DNA of 64,000 nucleotides from contig NZ_JACVAB010000008.1 of NCBI RefSeq assembly GCF_014851585.1, forward strand, positions 62,001 through 126,000, written 5' to 3'. Within the stretch, counting starts at the first letter, position 1; every line of letters begins with the position of its first letter. The notes beneath the pieces are model-generated. The model saw nothing but the letters and a program-made list of their open reading frames with translations, ran no database searches and was not told the origin of the DNA. Positions 9,041-18,414 of the stretch are shown piece after piece. Both the position numbers and the translations under genes were made by a program. The stretch comes from Agrobacterium sp. AGB01 (lineage in GTDB: Bacteria > Pseudomonadota > Alphaproteobacteria > Rhizobiales > Rhizobiaceae).

Positions 9041-9075
9041 AACGGCCCTGAATGATGCATTCATGTGCCGTTCAG
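9041..9075. promoter_or_regulatory. Nested inverted repeat overlapping an ATTCAT-N5-GTTCAG tandem motif
   Basis: AACGGC (9041-9046) pairs with GCCGTT (9067-9072), and inside it TGAATG (9049-9054) pairs with CATTCA (9058-9063). Overlapping this, ATTCAT (9059-9064) and GTTCAG (9070-9075) form a five-base-spaced tandem like that at 8853. It lies about 100 bases upstream of the gene at 9176. It may be an operator; the absence of a T run argues against a terminator. Confidence 0.35.
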
Positions 9076-9175
9076 CATGGGGTGCTGACAGGTAAGACGT
9101 GTAATTGTCATGTGGTCACTGCAACAAGTTCCAGAACTGGTTTTAGTTCCAAAGCTTTTGCATTAAGGATTGGGA

Positions 9176-9565
9176 ATGATTGACGCGGTCGGCGGAAACG
9201 ACATCAAAACGTTGCCAAAAGTCTTTGCCTCATGGGCTGATGTTGAATCGGCGGTTCATGAGCTCGTGGCCGCCAAGTCCGACATTCAACGAGACACATT
9301 TGAAAATACACGTGTGCTGATCCGTTTTGCCTCTGATCGATATCCTGTGCCCGATAAGGTCTGTCTTGGGTATTGGCCTAACATTCGTCTTTGCTGGAGT
9401 TCGACCGAATCTACCTGCGAGATCGAGGTGAATGAAAACCAATATGAGTTTTATCGCTTTTCCGACGCGGCGTCCCAGATCACGCATGTTGATGTGACGC
9501 GCGACGATGTCCTCGATGAGGTGCGTGCGCTTCTGGATGGCGCATTGTTGCAGGTTGGTGGGTAG
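9176..9565 (+). CDS. Hypothetical protein (129 aa)
   Basis: This is a soluble-looking, acidic protein of 129 residues beginning MIDAVGGNDIKTLPKVF. AAGGA lies 6 bases before the ATG at 9176; a TTG two codons upstream is too close to that site. Features seen are an aromatic and cysteine-bearing middle (CLGYWPNIRLCWSS) and a mixed charged C-terminus. No signal peptide, membrane segment or known motif is evident. It stands alone between the small-protein unit and coaD. I do not recognise the family. Confidence 0.55.
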   Translation: MIDAVGGNDIKTLPKVFASWADVESAVHELVAAKSDIQRDTFENTRVLIRFASDRYPVPDKVCLGYWPNIRLCWSSTESTCEIEVNENQYEFYRFSDAASQITHVDVTRDDVLDEVRALLDGALLQVGG

Positions 9566-9822
9566 AGTGGCGTCTGGATCCATGTTGGCCGGCCTTCAGC
9601 AGGTGTCTGAAAACGGCAACGGGCTATCCTCAGATGTCTGTAGGACATAGAAATTTTGTCTGCTTTGTCGGGTAAGTGCGGCGTCACAGGTTGCGGCTTT
9701 GTGCGGGATGCCCCAAATATGGCGTCGCAACCGCGTGTATGGTTGCAAGAAACGGCAAAACTCTTGCGATGCGCTGCTGTCCATGACAAAAGGCGGCGAC
9801 ATCGTACTGGCTTGAGAGCGAA

Positions 9823-10323
9823 ATGACGGTTGCTTTTTACCCTGGGTCTTTTGACCCGATGACCAATGGACATCTGGATGTACTCGTCCAGTCGCTGAAT
9901 ATTGCATCCAGCGTCATCGTGGCCGTTGGCATCCATCCCGGCAAAACACCGCTTTTTTCGTTCGATGAACGGGCAGGGCTGATCAAGGATTCGCTTGTTC
10001 AGGCGCTGCCTGATGCCGCACACCGTATTTCAGTCGTCTCCTTTGATAATCTGGTGGTGGATGCCGCCCGCAAGCACGGCGCCAGCATTTTGCTGCGCGG
10101 TCTGCGCGATGGTACCGACCTTGATTATGAAATGCAGATGGCTGGCATGAACAGGCAGATGGCTCCGGATATACAGACCGTGTTCATTCCGGCCGGAAGC
10201 GCATCACGACCCATTACCGCCACATTGGTTCGCCAGATCGCTGCCATGGGAGGCAATGTTTCTGCCTTTGTACCGACCGCAGTGCTTGATGCGCTGAGTG
10301 GTAAATTCAAACGCCAGAGTTGA
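9823..10323 (+). CDS. coaD: Phosphopantetheine adenylyltransferase CoaD
   Basis: This 166-residue nucleotidyltransferase makes dephospho-CoA from 4'-phosphopantetheine and ATP. The start [17 protein letters not shown] carries the T/HxGH nucleotide-binding motif. [25 protein letters not shown] is the family core. The C-terminal loop reads [12 protein letters not shown] instead of the more usual ISSS/T form, which keeps the threonine and arginine. Length fits the family. It opens a plus-strand run with two cyclophilins and the queuosine genes. Confidence 0.94.
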   Translation: MTVAFYPGSFDPMTNGHLDVLVQSLNIASSVIVAVGIHPGKTPLFSFDERAGLIKDSLVQALPDAAHRISVVSFDNLVVDAARKHGASILLRGLRDGTDLDYEMQMAGMNRQMAPDIQTVFIPAGSASRPITATLVRQIAAMGGNVSAFVPTAVLDALSGKFKRQS

Positions 10324-10356
10324 CCTGGTTCACATTAATGAATTCCGGAGCTTGAT

Positions 10357-10926
10357 ATGAAATTGCTTCACCTTGCCCTTGCTGGCGCACTCTTTCTTGG
10401 CGCGGCCATCACCAACGCGGTGGCTGCCGACGACGACTTCCTGACCATTCAGCTGAAGGATGGTCCGGTGGTTATCCAGCTTATGCCGGAAGTTGCACCA
10501 AAGCACGTTGCGCAGATCAAGGAACTGGCCAAGGCCGGTGAATATGACAATGTTGCATTTCACCGTGTGATCGACGGTTTCATGGCGCAGACTGGCGACG
10601 TGGAATTTGGCGATATGGAAAACGGCTTTAACGCCCGTCGCGCAGGCACAGGCGGTTCCAAGCTGCCGGATATTCCTGCAGAATTTTCAAAGACACCGTT
10701 TGAGCGTGGCACGGTTGGCATGGCCCGTTCGCAAAACCCGAACTCCGCCAACTCGCAGTTCTTCATCATGTTCGATCAGGGCTCGTTCCTGAACGGCCAG
10801 TACACCGTGGTTGGCAAGGTCGTTTCCGGCATGGAAGCGGTTGACAAGATCAAGCGCGGCGAAGGCGGTAACGGCGAAGTTTCCGACCCGGACAGAATGA
10901 TTAAAGTCACTGTCGGCAAAAACTGA
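10357..10926 (+). CDS. ppiA: Periplasmic cyclophilin-type peptidyl-prolyl isomerase
   Basis: This 189-residue cyclophilin has a cleavable signal peptide (about residues 1-23, ending AVA before ADDD), so it acts in the periplasm. The catalytic core includes FHRVIDGFMAQTGD with the active-site arginine, GTVGMARSQNPNSANSQFFI and YTVVGKVVSGMEAVDKI. It lies 33 bases after coaD and 35 bases before a second cyclophilin that lacks a signal peptide. The two are clear paralogues with the same motifs. A short GGGCT-AGAA-AGCCC hairpin (10931-10944) lies between them. Confidence 0.92.
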   Translation: MKLLHLALAGALFLGAAITNAVAADDDFLTIQLKDGPVVIQLMPEVAPKHVAQIKELAKAGEYDNVAFHRVIDGFMAQTGDVEFGDMENGFNARRAGTGGSKLPDIPAEFSKTPFERGTVGMARSQNPNSANSQFFIMFDQGSFLNGQYTVVGKVVSGMEAVDKIKRGEGGNGEVSDPDRMIKVTVGKN

Positions 10927-10961
10927 AACAGGGCTAGAAAGCCCGATTGAAGGAGATAAAA

Positions 10962-11471
10962 ATGGCCGAGATCAAAGATCCGCAGAACACCCTGATCATG
11001 GAAACCACCAAGGGTAAGGTTGTTATCCAGCTTCTTCCCGAAGTTGCCCCTGGTCACGTTGCGCGCATCAAGGAACTGACTGCGGAAAAGGCCTATGACG
11101 GCGTTGTTTTCCACCGCGTTATCGAAGACTTCATGGCGCAGACCGGCGACGTGCAGTTCGGCAAGCAGGGTTCTGAAAACTTCAACCCGGCCCGCGCTGG
11201 CATGGGCGGTTCCGACAAGCCGGACCTGAAGGCCGAGTTTTCGGCAACCTCGCACATTCGCGGCACCTGCTCGATGGCCCGTTCGCAGAACCCGAACTCC
11301 GCCAACTCGCAGTTCTTCATCTGCTTCACCGACGCTCCCTGGCTGAACAAGCAGTACACGGTCTGGGGCCAGGTTATTGAAGGCATGGAAGTTGTCGACA
11401 AGATCAAGCGCGGCGAACCTGTTCGCGATCCTGATTCCATCGTTTCGATCCGTCTGGCTTCCGAAGCCTGA
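10962..11471 (+). CDS. ppiB: Cytoplasmic cyclophilin-type peptidyl-prolyl isomerase
   Basis: This 169-residue cyclophilin lacks a signal peptide and should act in the cytoplasm. It carries FHRVIEDFMAQTGD, SMARSQNPNSANSQFFICF and YTVWGQVIEGMEVVDKI. The ATG at 10962 is preceded by AGGAG 6 bases upstream; an in-frame ATG 15 bases earlier has no such site. Together with the upstream ppiA it looks like a tandem duplication with divergent targeting. An intrinsic terminator follows at 11491. Confidence 0.92.
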   Translation: MAEIKDPQNTLIMETTKGKVVIQLLPEVAPGHVARIKELTAEKAYDGVVFHRVIEDFMAQTGDVQFGKQGSENFNPARAGMGGSDKPDLKAEFSATSHIRGTCSMARSQNPNSANSQFFICFTDAPWLNKQYTVWGQVIEGMEVVDKIKRGEPVRDPDSIVSIRLASEA

Positions 11472-11490
11472 TTTGCGATTTTAACAGCAG

Positions 11491-11522
11491 AACCCGCTTC
11501 GCAGACATGCGGAGCGGGTTTT
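11491..11522 (+). terminator. Intrinsic terminator after ppiB
   Basis: AACCCGCTtCGCA pairs with TGCGgAGCGGGTT around a short loop and is followed by TTTT. It lies 20 bases after the ppiB stop codon. Confidence 0.75.
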
Positions 11523-11554
11523 GGTCGACTGACACAGGCATCAAGCCTCTCTGT

Positions 11555-11638
11555 CGTCATCCTCGGGCTTGACCCGAGGATCCAACCACTTCTGATGTTG
11601 TGGTTCATTAGATCCTCGGGTCAAGCCCGAGGATGACG
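11555..11638. repeat. Palindromic intergenic repeat
   Basis: Two 28-base arms (11555-11582 and 11611-11638) are perfect inverted copies of each other. Each arm is itself nearly palindromic around CTCGGGxxxxxCCCGAG. The 28-base centre also holds AACCAC/GTGGTT. Similar CTCGGGC-CCGAG cores recur at 40.3, 43.7, 44.7 and 45.1 kb. It resembles REP/RPE-type elements of rhizobia and Brucella (inference). Confidence 0.7.
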
Positions 11639-11668
11639 GCGAGAATGACTGGCCCTGTCATCGTATTC

Positions 11669-11702
11669 ACCCGCCCCACACCAGATTGCGGGGCGGGTTT
11701 TG
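11669..11702 (+). terminator. Intrinsic terminator before queA
   Basis: A perfect 9-bp stem ACCCGCCCC / GGGGCGGGT with a 12-base loop is followed by TTTT and, shortly after, a run of seven T. It lies only 24 bases before the queA start, so it isolates queA-tgt from upstream transcription or could act as an attenuator. Confidence 0.65.
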
Positions 11703-11724
11703 ATATTTTTTTGAGAGTCTTGAA

Positions 11725-12843
11725 ATGCGTGTAGACCTGTTCGATTTCGACCTGCCAGACGAAAATATTGCGCTGCGCCCGGCCAATCCGCGCCATAGCG
11801 CACGCCTGCTGGTGGTTGATCCGAACACTGGGGCCTTGGCGACAGAATTGTCTGACCACAGCGTCATTGACCTGCCAACGTTTCTGAAGCCGGGTGATGC
11901 GCTGGTGTTTAACGACACGCGCGTTATTCCAGCCCAGCTTGAAGGTGTACGCCTGCGCGAAGGTGCGCCGGAAACGCCTGTTTCTGCGACGCTACACATG
12001 CGGGTTGGTGCCTCGCGCTGGAAAGCCTTTGCCAAACCCGGCAAACGAATCAAGGCCGGAGACCGCATCCGTTTCGGTACGGGTGCCAGTGGTGGGCATA
12101 GTGGTGGGCATGGTGAGGCCTGCCTGATTGGCACGCTGGATGCGACCGTCGAGGAAAAGGGCGAGGAGGGTGAAATCACCCTGCTGTTCGATTTTTCCGG
12201 TCCGGCTCTCGATGAGGCGATTGCGTCAGTCGGCCATATTCCATTGCCGCCCTATATTGCGGCCAAGCGTCCTGAAGATGAGCAGGACCAGACCGATTAC
12301 CAGACCATTTATGCGCGTGAAAAAGGTGCGGTTGCCGCCCCGACCGCCGGTCTGCATTTTACGCCAGAGCTGTTTGAGGCGCTGGACAAGGCCGGTATCG
12401 AGCGCCACTTCGTGACGCTGCATGTCGGCGCCGGCACCTTTCTGCCCGTCAAGGCCGACGATACCAATGACCACCGCATGCACCATGAGGTTGGTTATGT
12501 CTCTGAGGAAACGGCTGCCAAGCTTAATGCGGTGAAGGCACGGGGCGGGCGCATCATTTGCGTTGGCACGACGTCGCTTCGCCTGATTGAAAGTGCAGCC
12601 GACGGCAGTGGCGCCATTCAGCCATGGTCCGGTTCCACCGATATTTTCATCACGCCCGGTTACCGCTTCAAGGCGGTTGATGTGCTGATGACAAACTTCC
12701 ATTTGCCGCGGTCCACACTGTTCATGCTGGTCTCAGCATTCAGTGGCCTGGAAACGATGAGCCGTGCCTACACGCACGCCATTTCAACCGGCTACCGTTT
12801 CTATTCCTACGGCGATTCCAGCCTGCTTTTTCGGAAAAACTGA
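11725..12843 (+). CDS. queA: S-adenosylmethionine:tRNA ribosyltransferase-isomerase QueA
   Basis: This 372-residue enzyme transfers and isomerises the ribosyl part of SAM onto preQ1 in tRNA, giving epoxyqueuosine. Markers are [19 protein letters not shown] at the start, [15 protein letters not shown], the core [18 protein letters not shown] and [15 protein letters not shown] Gly/His-rich insertion ([13 protein letters not shown] near residues 117-129) makes it slightly longer than the usual 345-360 residues. The stop overlaps the tgt start, so both queuosine genes are coupled. Confidence 0.94.
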   Translation: MRVDLFDFDLPDENIALRPANPRHSARLLVVDPNTGALATELSDHSVIDLPTFLKPGDALVFNDTRVIPAQLEGVRLREGAPETPVSATLHMRVGASRWKAFAKPGKRIKAGDRIRFGTGASGGHSGGHGEACLIGTLDATVEEKGEEGEITLLFDFSGPALDEAIASVGHIPLPPYIAAKRPEDEQDQTDYQTIYAREKGAVAAPTAGLHFTPELFEALDKAGIERHFVTLHVGAGTFLPVKADDTNDHRMHHEVGYVSEETAAKLNAVKARGGRIICVGTTSLRLIESAADGSGAIQPWSGSTDIFITPGYRFKAVDVLMTNFHLPRSTLFMLVSAFSGLETMSRAYTHAISTGYRFYSYGDSSLLFRKN

Positions 12844-13973
12844 TGCACGACAAATTTACGTTCACCCTCAAGGCCACCAGCGCTGGCGCCCGTCTTGGCG
12901 AAGTGGCCATGCCACGCGGCGTTATTCGCACGCCAGCCTTCATGCCCGTCGGTACTGTCGGTACCGTCAAGGCCATGTATCTCGATCAGGTCCGTGATCT
13001 CGGCGCCGACATCATTCTTGGCAACACCTATCACCTGATGCTGCGTCCGGGCCCGGAGCGCGTTGCGCGCCTTGGCGGTCTGCATGAGCTGATCCGCTGG
13101 AAACACCCGATCCTGACCGACAGTGGCGGTTTTCAGGTGATGTCGCTGTCTGGCCTGCGCAAGCTGGACGAGCAGGGCGTGACCTTCAAGAGCCATATCG
13201 ATGGCAGCTTGCACCACATGTCGCCGGAACGGTCGATCGAAATTCAGGGTCTTCTGGGTTCCGATATCCAGATGCAGCTGGATGAATGCGTGGCGCTGCC
13301 TGCCGAGCGGCGTGAAATCGAGCGCGCCATGGAAATGTCGCTGCGCTGGGCAGAACGTTGCCGCGTGGCGTTTGGCGAACAACCAGGCAAGGCGATGTTC
13401 GGTATCGTGCAGGGCGGTGATGTTCCTGAACTGCGTATCCGTTCGGCCGAAGGCCTGAAGCAGCTTGACCTCAAGGGTTATGCGGTTGGCGGTCTGGCCG
13501 TGGGTGAGCCGCAGGAAGTGATGCTGCGCATGCTCGACACCACCTTGCCGGTACTGCCAAGCGAAAAGCCACGTTACCTGATGGGCGTTGGTACACCTGA
13601 CGATATCCTCAAGTCTGTGGCACGCGGTATCGACATGTTCGACTGCGTGATGCCGACCCGTTCGGGCCGTCATGGTCTGGCCTTTACCCGCCGTGGCCGC
13701 GTCAATATTCGCAACGCCCGCCATGCCGAAGACATGCGCCCGCTGGACGAACAGTCCAACTGCCCGGCGTCGCGTGATTATTCGCGCGCTTACCTGCATC
13801 ACCTTGCCCGTTCCAACGAGGCACTGGGCGGCATGCTGTTGTCCTGGCACAACCTTGCCTACTATCAGGAACTGATGCAGGGCATCCGCAAGTCCATCGA
13901 AGAGGGGCGTTTTGAGGACTTTTATGCGGAAACGCAGGAGATGTGGGCCAAGGGTGATATTGACCCGATCTGA
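12843..13973 (+). CDS. tgt: tRNA-guanine transglycosylase Tgt with reduced zinc-site cysteines
   Basis: This 376-residue enzyme exchanges guanine-34 for preQ1 in Asp, Asn, His and Tyr tRNAs. TIM-barrel landmarks are [24 protein letters not shown] with the catalytic aspartate, GIVQGG and [15 protein letters not shown]. The usual zinc motif CxCxxC before RxxSRAYL reads SNCPAS here, so only the middle cysteine and the later histidine (SWHN) remain. This matches my recollection of some alphaproteobacterial Tgts, but I cannot check it. It is translated from an ATG overlapping the queA stop. Confidence 0.94.
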   Translation: MHDKFTFTLKATSAGARLGEVAMPRGVIRTPAFMPVGTVGTVKAMYLDQVRDLGADIILGNTYHLMLRPGPERVARLGGLHELIRWKHPILTDSGGFQVMSLSGLRKLDEQGVTFKSHIDGSLHHMSPERSIEIQGLLGSDIQMQLDECVALPAERREIERAMEMSLRWAERCRVAFGEQPGKAMFGIVQGGDVPELRIRSAEGLKQLDLKGYAVGGLAVGEPQEVMLRMLDTTLPVLPSEKPRYLMGVGTPDDILKSVARGIDMFDCVMPTRSGRHGLAFTRRGRVNIRNARHAEDMRPLDEQSNCPASRDYSRAYLHHLARSNEALGGMLLSWHNLAYYQELMQGIRKSIEEGRFEDFYAETQEMWAKGDIDPI

Positions 13974-13980
13974 CGTAACG

Positions 13981-14002
13981 GCAGGCCGTTCAACCGGCCT
14001 GC
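13981..14002 (+). terminator. Hairpin after tgt, probable terminator
   Basis: GCAGGCCG (13981-13988) pairs perfectly with CGGCCTGC (13995-14002) around TTCAAC. The stem lies just after the tgt stop. There is no clear T run, so termination efficiency is uncertain. Confidence 0.45.
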
Positions 14003-14178
14003 GTTAACCGGTTGCTAACCATAACCAATACAATTTTACCGAAAAAGGCATCAGGACTCGCATTTTCGCCATGTTGTCCACAAGATTAAGCATCTGTTAG
14101 ACGCTTGGTGGCAGGTCAATACCATCAAGCATCGCGGCCAGTGTGGAAGCTGGCCAGACAGCAGGATGGGGCGTAGTT

Positions 14179-15231
14179 TTGACTTTTGACGGCAATAAAT
14201 TCGGATTGAGCGCAAGATTTTTCGCGGTCGCAGCTTTGTGTGTGGCGACGGCATCCTGTTCAACAACATCCGAGCCTAAGAAGAAAACACGGAGCAAGGA
14301 ATACTTCTCCGAATCCGAATATGGCGTGAAGGCAAGTCCTCGCGTGGCCACGGGCAAAAACATCCCCAAAGGGGGTGGGCGCTTCATGGTCGGTAACGCA
14401 TATACAGTGAAAGGCCGCCGGTACTTCCCGAAGGAAGATGCCAGCTATGACAAGAGTGGTCTGGCCTCGTGGTATGGCTCTGCCTTCCACGGTCGCCTGA
14501 CGGCAAATGGCGAAGTTTACGATTCTGATCATCTCTCGGGTGCGCACCCGACATTTCCACTGCCCAGCTATGCCCGCGTTACCAATCTGGAAAACGGCTC
14601 CTCGGTCATTGTTCGCGTCAATGACCGAGGGCCATACCACGAAGGCCGCATCATCGACGTATCGAGCAAGACTGCTGAGATGCTCGACATGAAGCGCACC
14701 GGCACCGCCAATGTGCGCGTACAATATGTTGGCCGCGCCCGCATGGACGGCCATGACATGCCGTATCTGATGGCATCCTACTCTCCGAAGGGGTCTCGCA
14801 GCCCGATTGTGAACCCGGAAGGGCAGATCGCAACCGGTGTGATGGTGGCGTCCGCCTCACGGGATAATATTCCGGTGCCATCCTTCAATCCGTCTTATTC
14901 CTCCTCCGCGCAGACGGCCATGGTTGGCAACACGCCAAGCCATACGCTGCAGGCGCCGACACCGTTTGCCAATGCAGCGCCTGCCGCGCAGCCGCAGCAG
15001 GGTTATGAGCAGTTTATGGTTCTGCCGGAATTTGGCCCCTTCGTGCAGCAGCGTCCGGATAGCAACTATCTGAGACTGCCATCGGCCAAATATGCCGCTG
15101 CCTATTCTGCCGACAATGACACGACCTCCAAGACCGAAGCCGTGTTCCAGCAGGTTTTGACGGGCGATCGTGGCGAGTTGACAGAGCAGTCCATTCTCAG
15201 CTTCGTGAAAAAGAAGCAGGCCAGACAGTAA
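14179..15231 (+). CDS. rlpA: RlpA-family septal ring lytic transglycosylase (lipoprotein)
   Basis: This roughly 350-residue RlpA-like protein cuts peptidoglycan strands lacking stem peptides during septation. A lipoprotein signal is seen (FFAVAALCVATASC), so the mature protein starts at that cysteine. The double-psi beta-barrel domain runs from SGLASWYGSAFHGRLTANGEVYD through VRVNDRGPYHEGRIIDVS, with conserved H and D residues. The C-terminal 130 residues are low complexity without a clear SPOR domain. I prefer the TTG at 14179 (AGGATGGGG upstream, short n-region) over the GTG at 14143; either is possible. It begins the rlpA-dacA-tmk-holB run. Confidence 0.85.
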   Translation: MTFDGNKFGLSARFFAVAALCVATASCSTTSEPKKKTRSKEYFSESEYGVKASPRVATGKNIPKGGGRFMVGNAYTVKGRRYFPKEDASYDKSGLASWYGSAFHGRLTANGEVYDSDHLSGAHPTFPLPSYARVTNLENGSSVIVRVNDRGPYHEGRIIDVSSKTAEMLDMKRTGTANVRVQYVGRARMDGHDMPYLMASYSPKGSRSPIVNPEGQIATGVMVASASRDNIPVPSFNPSYSSSAQTAMVGNTPSHTLQAPTPFANAAPAAQPQQGYEQFMVLPEFGPFVQQRPDSNYLRLPSAKYAAAYSADNDTTSKTEAVFQQVLTGDRGELTEQSILSFVKKKQARQ

Positions 15232-15287
15232 AATCTGTTCACGGGTCATTGATCTGGCGGTACGCTTTAACCGCCAGACAGGGTTCA

Positions 15288-16502
15288 ATGCGTATCATCG
15301 CAAAAATGAGACGACGATTCGGGCCTTTCATGCGTAAGACCACACTCCATTCCCTTTGTCTTTTGGCCGTTCTGGTAACAGGTGCGGTTGTTGAGCCTGT
15401 GGTGGCGCATGCCCAGACGGCCGCCTTTACGGTCAAGGCAAAACAGGCCTATGTCATTGATGCCGAAACCGGCACGGTGCTTTTGTCGCAAAATGAGGAG
15501 GAGGTGTTTCCGCCTGCCTCGCTTTCCAAACTGATGACCGTTGATCTGGTGCTGGATGCGGTGGTGAAGGGCGAACTTAGCCCCACACAGACCTATGCCG
15601 TATCGGAATATGCCTGGCGTACCGGTGGCGCGCCATCGCGCACCTCCACGATGTTTGCGGCGTTGAAATCCCAAATCCCCGTCAAGGACCTGCTGACCGG
15701 TATCATCGTGCAGAATGCCAATGATGCCTGCATCATTCTGGCAGAAGGCATGAGCGGCTCTGACGCCAATTTTGCAAAACGCATGACCGAGCGCGGGGTT
15801 GAGCTGGGGCTGGAACACAGCGCGTTCACCAACTCCACTGGCCTGCCGGACCCTGGCAACAAGACCACGGTCAAGGATATGGTGGTACTGGCGCAGCACC
15901 TGCACCAGACCTATCCGGCCTTTTACAGCCTGTTCAGCAAGCCGGATTTCGAGTGGAACAAGATCTACCAGCGCAACAAGAACACGGTTCTAGGCGCTGC
16001 ACCGGGCATTGATGGGTTGGGGCTTGGTTTCGATCAGGCCAATGGTTTTGCGGTTGTTGCCTCTGCCGAGCGTGACGGCCGCCGCATCTATCTTGGCATG
16101 GCCGGCCTGCCCGATGACAAGGTGCGGTTTGATGAAACCCGCCGTGTGGTGGAATGGGGCCTGACGAGTTTTCAGAAACGCACGCTCTACACCAAGGGCG
16201 AGACGGTGGGTGCCGTCAGCGTTTATGGTGGTACGCAGTCGTCGATCGATGTTGCGGTGGCAGAGCCGGTCAATATTGTCGTGCCGATCAGCAATCCGGA
16301 CCGTCTGACTGGCAATATTGTCTACCACTGGCCGCTCAACGCGCCGGTGGAACCCGGTTTTACGGTCGGTACCTTGCAGATTTTTGCCGGTGACAGGTTG
16401 CTTCGCGAGGTTCCGTTGGTCACAACCGCGTCTGTGGAAAAGGGTACTCTTTCGCAAAACGCCGGAGATGCGCTTATGGAGCTTCTGTTCTTCTGGTTAT
16501 AA
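15288..16502 (+). CDS. dacA: D-alanyl-D-alanine carboxypeptidase homologue with altered catalytic motifs
   Basis: This roughly 404-residue penicillin-binding protein 5/6 homologue has an N-terminal signal ([21 protein letters not shown]) and a peptidase S11 domain. The SxxK motif is intact (PASLSKLMT). The second motif, normally SxN followed by DAC, reads QNANDAC, so the serine is asparagine. The third, normally DGLKTG, reads DGLGLG, so lysine and threonine are lost. A beta-rich C-terminal domain (about residues 300-390) is present, ending in a hydrophobic LMELLFFWL that may anchor it. Three in-frame ATGs compete as start; 15288 has AGGG upstream. The family normally trims pentapeptides, but this copy may be inactive or altered. 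Confidence 0.85.
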   Translation: MRIIAKMRRRFGPFMRKTTLHSLCLLAVLVTGAVVEPVVAHAQTAAFTVKAKQAYVIDAETGTVLLSQNEEEVFPPASLSKLMTVDLVLDAVVKGELSPTQTYAVSEYAWRTGGAPSRTSTMFAALKSQIPVKDLLTGIIVQNANDACIILAEGMSGSDANFAKRMTERGVELGLEHSAFTNSTGLPDPGNKTTVKDMVVLAQHLHQTYPAFYSLFSKPDFEWNKIYQRNKNTVLGAAPGIDGLGLGFDQANGFAVVASAERDGRRIYLGMAGLPDDKVRFDETRRVVEWGLTSFQKRTLYTKGETVGAVSVYGGTQSSIDVAVAEPVNIVVPISNPDRLTGNIVYHWPLNAPVEPGFTVGTLQIFAGDRLLREVPLVTTASVEKGTLSQNAGDALMELLFFWL

Positions 16503-16584
16503 CAACACGGGTGTTGCGACTGGTCGCCCACCGAATATTCAACTATGCTTGAAAATTGATGATTTGCCGATCAAGCAAACGGGA

Positions 16585-17265
16585 ATGCTGAAATTGTCCG
16601 ATAAACGTGGATTGTTCATAACCTTTGAAGGTGGCGAGGGCGCCGGAAAATCCACGCAGATTCGCATGCTGGCAGAGCAACTGCGTGAGCGCGACCTGGA
16701 CGTTATCATCACCCGCGAGCCGGGCGGCTCGACCGGTGCAGAAGCCGTGCGCCATGTGTTGTTGTCCGGCGCTGCGGAATCCTTCGGCGTGCGCATGGAG
16801 GCAATCCTGTTTGCTGCTGCGCGCAACGACCATGTGGAAGAGGTTATTCGCCCGGCGCTTGAAAAAGGCACGGTCGTTCTTTGCGACCGTTTTCTGGATT
16901 CGTCGCGTGTCTACCAGGGCACAACAGGCAATCTTGAACCGGACTTTATCGAGACATTACAGCGTATTGCGGTCAACGGCTTTATGCCCGACGTGACCCT
17001 GATTTTCGATATTCCCGCTGCGGCAGGCCTTGCACGTGCACGTAAACGTGCCGACGATGGCGCGGTGCCTGATCGTTTCGAGAAGGAAGAGATCGAGACG
17101 CATGAAAAGCGCCGCGAAGCCTATCTGGATATTGCGCTTGCCGATCCGCGTCGTTGCCGGGTGATCAATGCCGACCAGCCGCTGGAACAGGTAGCGGAAG
17201 ATGTATGGGCGATGGTTGAGCCCTTGCTGAACACACCAGCTGCGCAGAAGCAGGCATCGAAATGA
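16585..17265 (+). CDS. tmk: Thymidylate kinase
   Basis: This 226-residue kinase phosphorylates dTMP to dTDP. The P-loop [12 protein letters not shown] lies near residue 15, followed by [14 protein letters not shown], the LID-region [13 protein letters not shown] and [14 protein letters not shown]. The frame is open far upstream through dacA; the ATG at 16585 gives the expected family length. The stop overlaps the holB start (ATGA). The order tmk-holB-metG-tatD is the widespread bacterial arrangement. Confidence 0.94.
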   Translation: MLKLSDKRGLFITFEGGEGAGKSTQIRMLAEQLRERDLDVIITREPGGSTGAEAVRHVLLSGAAESFGVRMEAILFAAARNDHVEEVIRPALEKGTVVLCDRFLDSSRVYQGTTGNLEPDFIETLQRIAVNGFMPDVTLIFDIPAAAGLARARKRADDGAVPDRFEKEEIETHEKRREAYLDIALADPRRCRVINADQPLEQVAEDVWAMVEPLLNTPAAQKQASK

Positions 17266-18284
17266 GCGACATTCCCGGCGTTCTCGAAGGTGCCATTCCA
17301 CCGGCGCAGAACACGAAGCTTTTCGGACATGCCGAGGCTGAACAGTTTCTGGCAACTTCCTACCGCTCTGGCAAAGGCCACCATGCCATTCTGGTCGAGG
17401 GACCGGAAGGCATTGGCAAGGCAACGCTTGCCTTCCGGTTTGCCAACCATATTCTGTCCTATCCTGATCCGGCCAGCGCACCTGAGGTGATTGCCGATCC
17501 CGTGCCCGACAGTGCCGTCAGCCGTCAGATCATGTCCGGTGCGTCCCATAACCTGCTTCACCTGTCGCGTCCGGTCGATGAAAAGACCGGCCGGGTGAAG
17601 TCTGCCATCACCGTCGACGAAGTGCGCCGTGCCGGGCATTTCTTCTCGCAGACCTCGGGCACCGGCAGCTGGCGTATCGTGATCATCGATCCCGCCGACG
17701 ACCTGAACCGCAACGCTGCCAATGCTATTTTGAAGATACTGGAAGAACCGCCGAAACGGGCGATGTTTCTGGTGCTGTCGCATGCGCCGGGCAAGTTGCT
17801 GCCAACCATCCGTTCGCGCTGCCTGCCTTTGAAACTCAACCCGCTTGATGACGGTAACCTGGAACGCTCTTTGGCCAATCTTGGCGTTGGTGTGCCTGAT
17901 GACAAGAAGACCGAGCTGTTGACGGCGGCGCGTGGCAGCGTTGCGCAAGCGCTGAAGCTGCTCAATTACGGCGGCGCCGACATAATCGAGGCCTTTGGCG
18001 CGATCATGAGCAATACTGGCCCTGCGGCCAGAAAATCTATGCACAAGCTGGCCGATGTGCTGTCGCAGAAAGACAGCGACACGGTTTTGAGCTTCTTTAT
18101 GGATTATGCCAGCGAAGAACTGATTGCTCGCGCCAAGGCAGCAGCGCTGGCCGGTGATCTGCACACGGCCGACTATCACGCCCGGCTGTCATCCTCGATC
18201 GGTGAACGCATTACCATTGCGCAGGCCTATAACCTTGACCGCAAGCAGACTGTGCTTTCCATTCTCGAGGAAATGCAGCGCTGA
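17262..18284 (+). CDS. holB: DNA polymerase III delta' subunit HolB
   Basis: This 340-residue AAA+ clamp-loader subunit helps load the sliding clamp. A Walker A-like region reads [17 protein letters not shown] near residue 45, [25 protein letters not shown] is the hallmark sensor region, and [20 protein letters not shown] carries the arginine finger motif SRC. As usual for delta', the P-loop is degenerate. It is coupled to tmk by a 4-base overlap and followed by metG. Confidence 0.93.
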   Translation: MSDIPGVLEGAIPPAQNTKLFGHAEAEQFLATSYRSGKGHHAILVEGPEGIGKATLAFRFANHILSYPDPASAPEVIADPVPDSAVSRQIMSGASHNLLHLSRPVDEKTGRVKSAITVDEVRRAGHFFSQTSGTGSWRIVIIDPADDLNRNAANAILKILEEPPKRAMFLVLSHAPGKLLPTIRSRCLPLKLNPLDDGNLERSLANLGVGVPDDKKTELLTAARGSVAQALKLLNYGGADIIEAFGAIMSNTGPAARKSMHKLADVLSQKDSDTVLSFFMDYASEELIARAKAAALAGDLHTADYHARLSSSIGERITIAQAYNLDRKQTVLSILEEMQR

Positions 18285-18414
18285 CTGTGCGCTGGTTCAC
18301 GTCATCTCACGTCAGATAAAAAGCCCCGTCGCGTCCAAGTTGGTGTTTCGCTTGTGCGAACAATAGGCTATGAGCGGTTTACCTAGGAAACATAGTGTAA
18401 AGCTGATAGCCGTC

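Noticed and set aside
10931-10944. Short GGGCT-AGAA-AGCCC hairpin between ppiA and ppiB
   Set aside because: No T run and ppiB starts soon after; it is more likely an RNA-stabilising or neutral hairpin than a terminator.
11549-11645. CRISPR array considered for the palindromic repeats at 11.5 and 44-45 kb
   Set aside because: There is no regular alternation of repeats and spacers and no cas gene; copies are modular and inverted.
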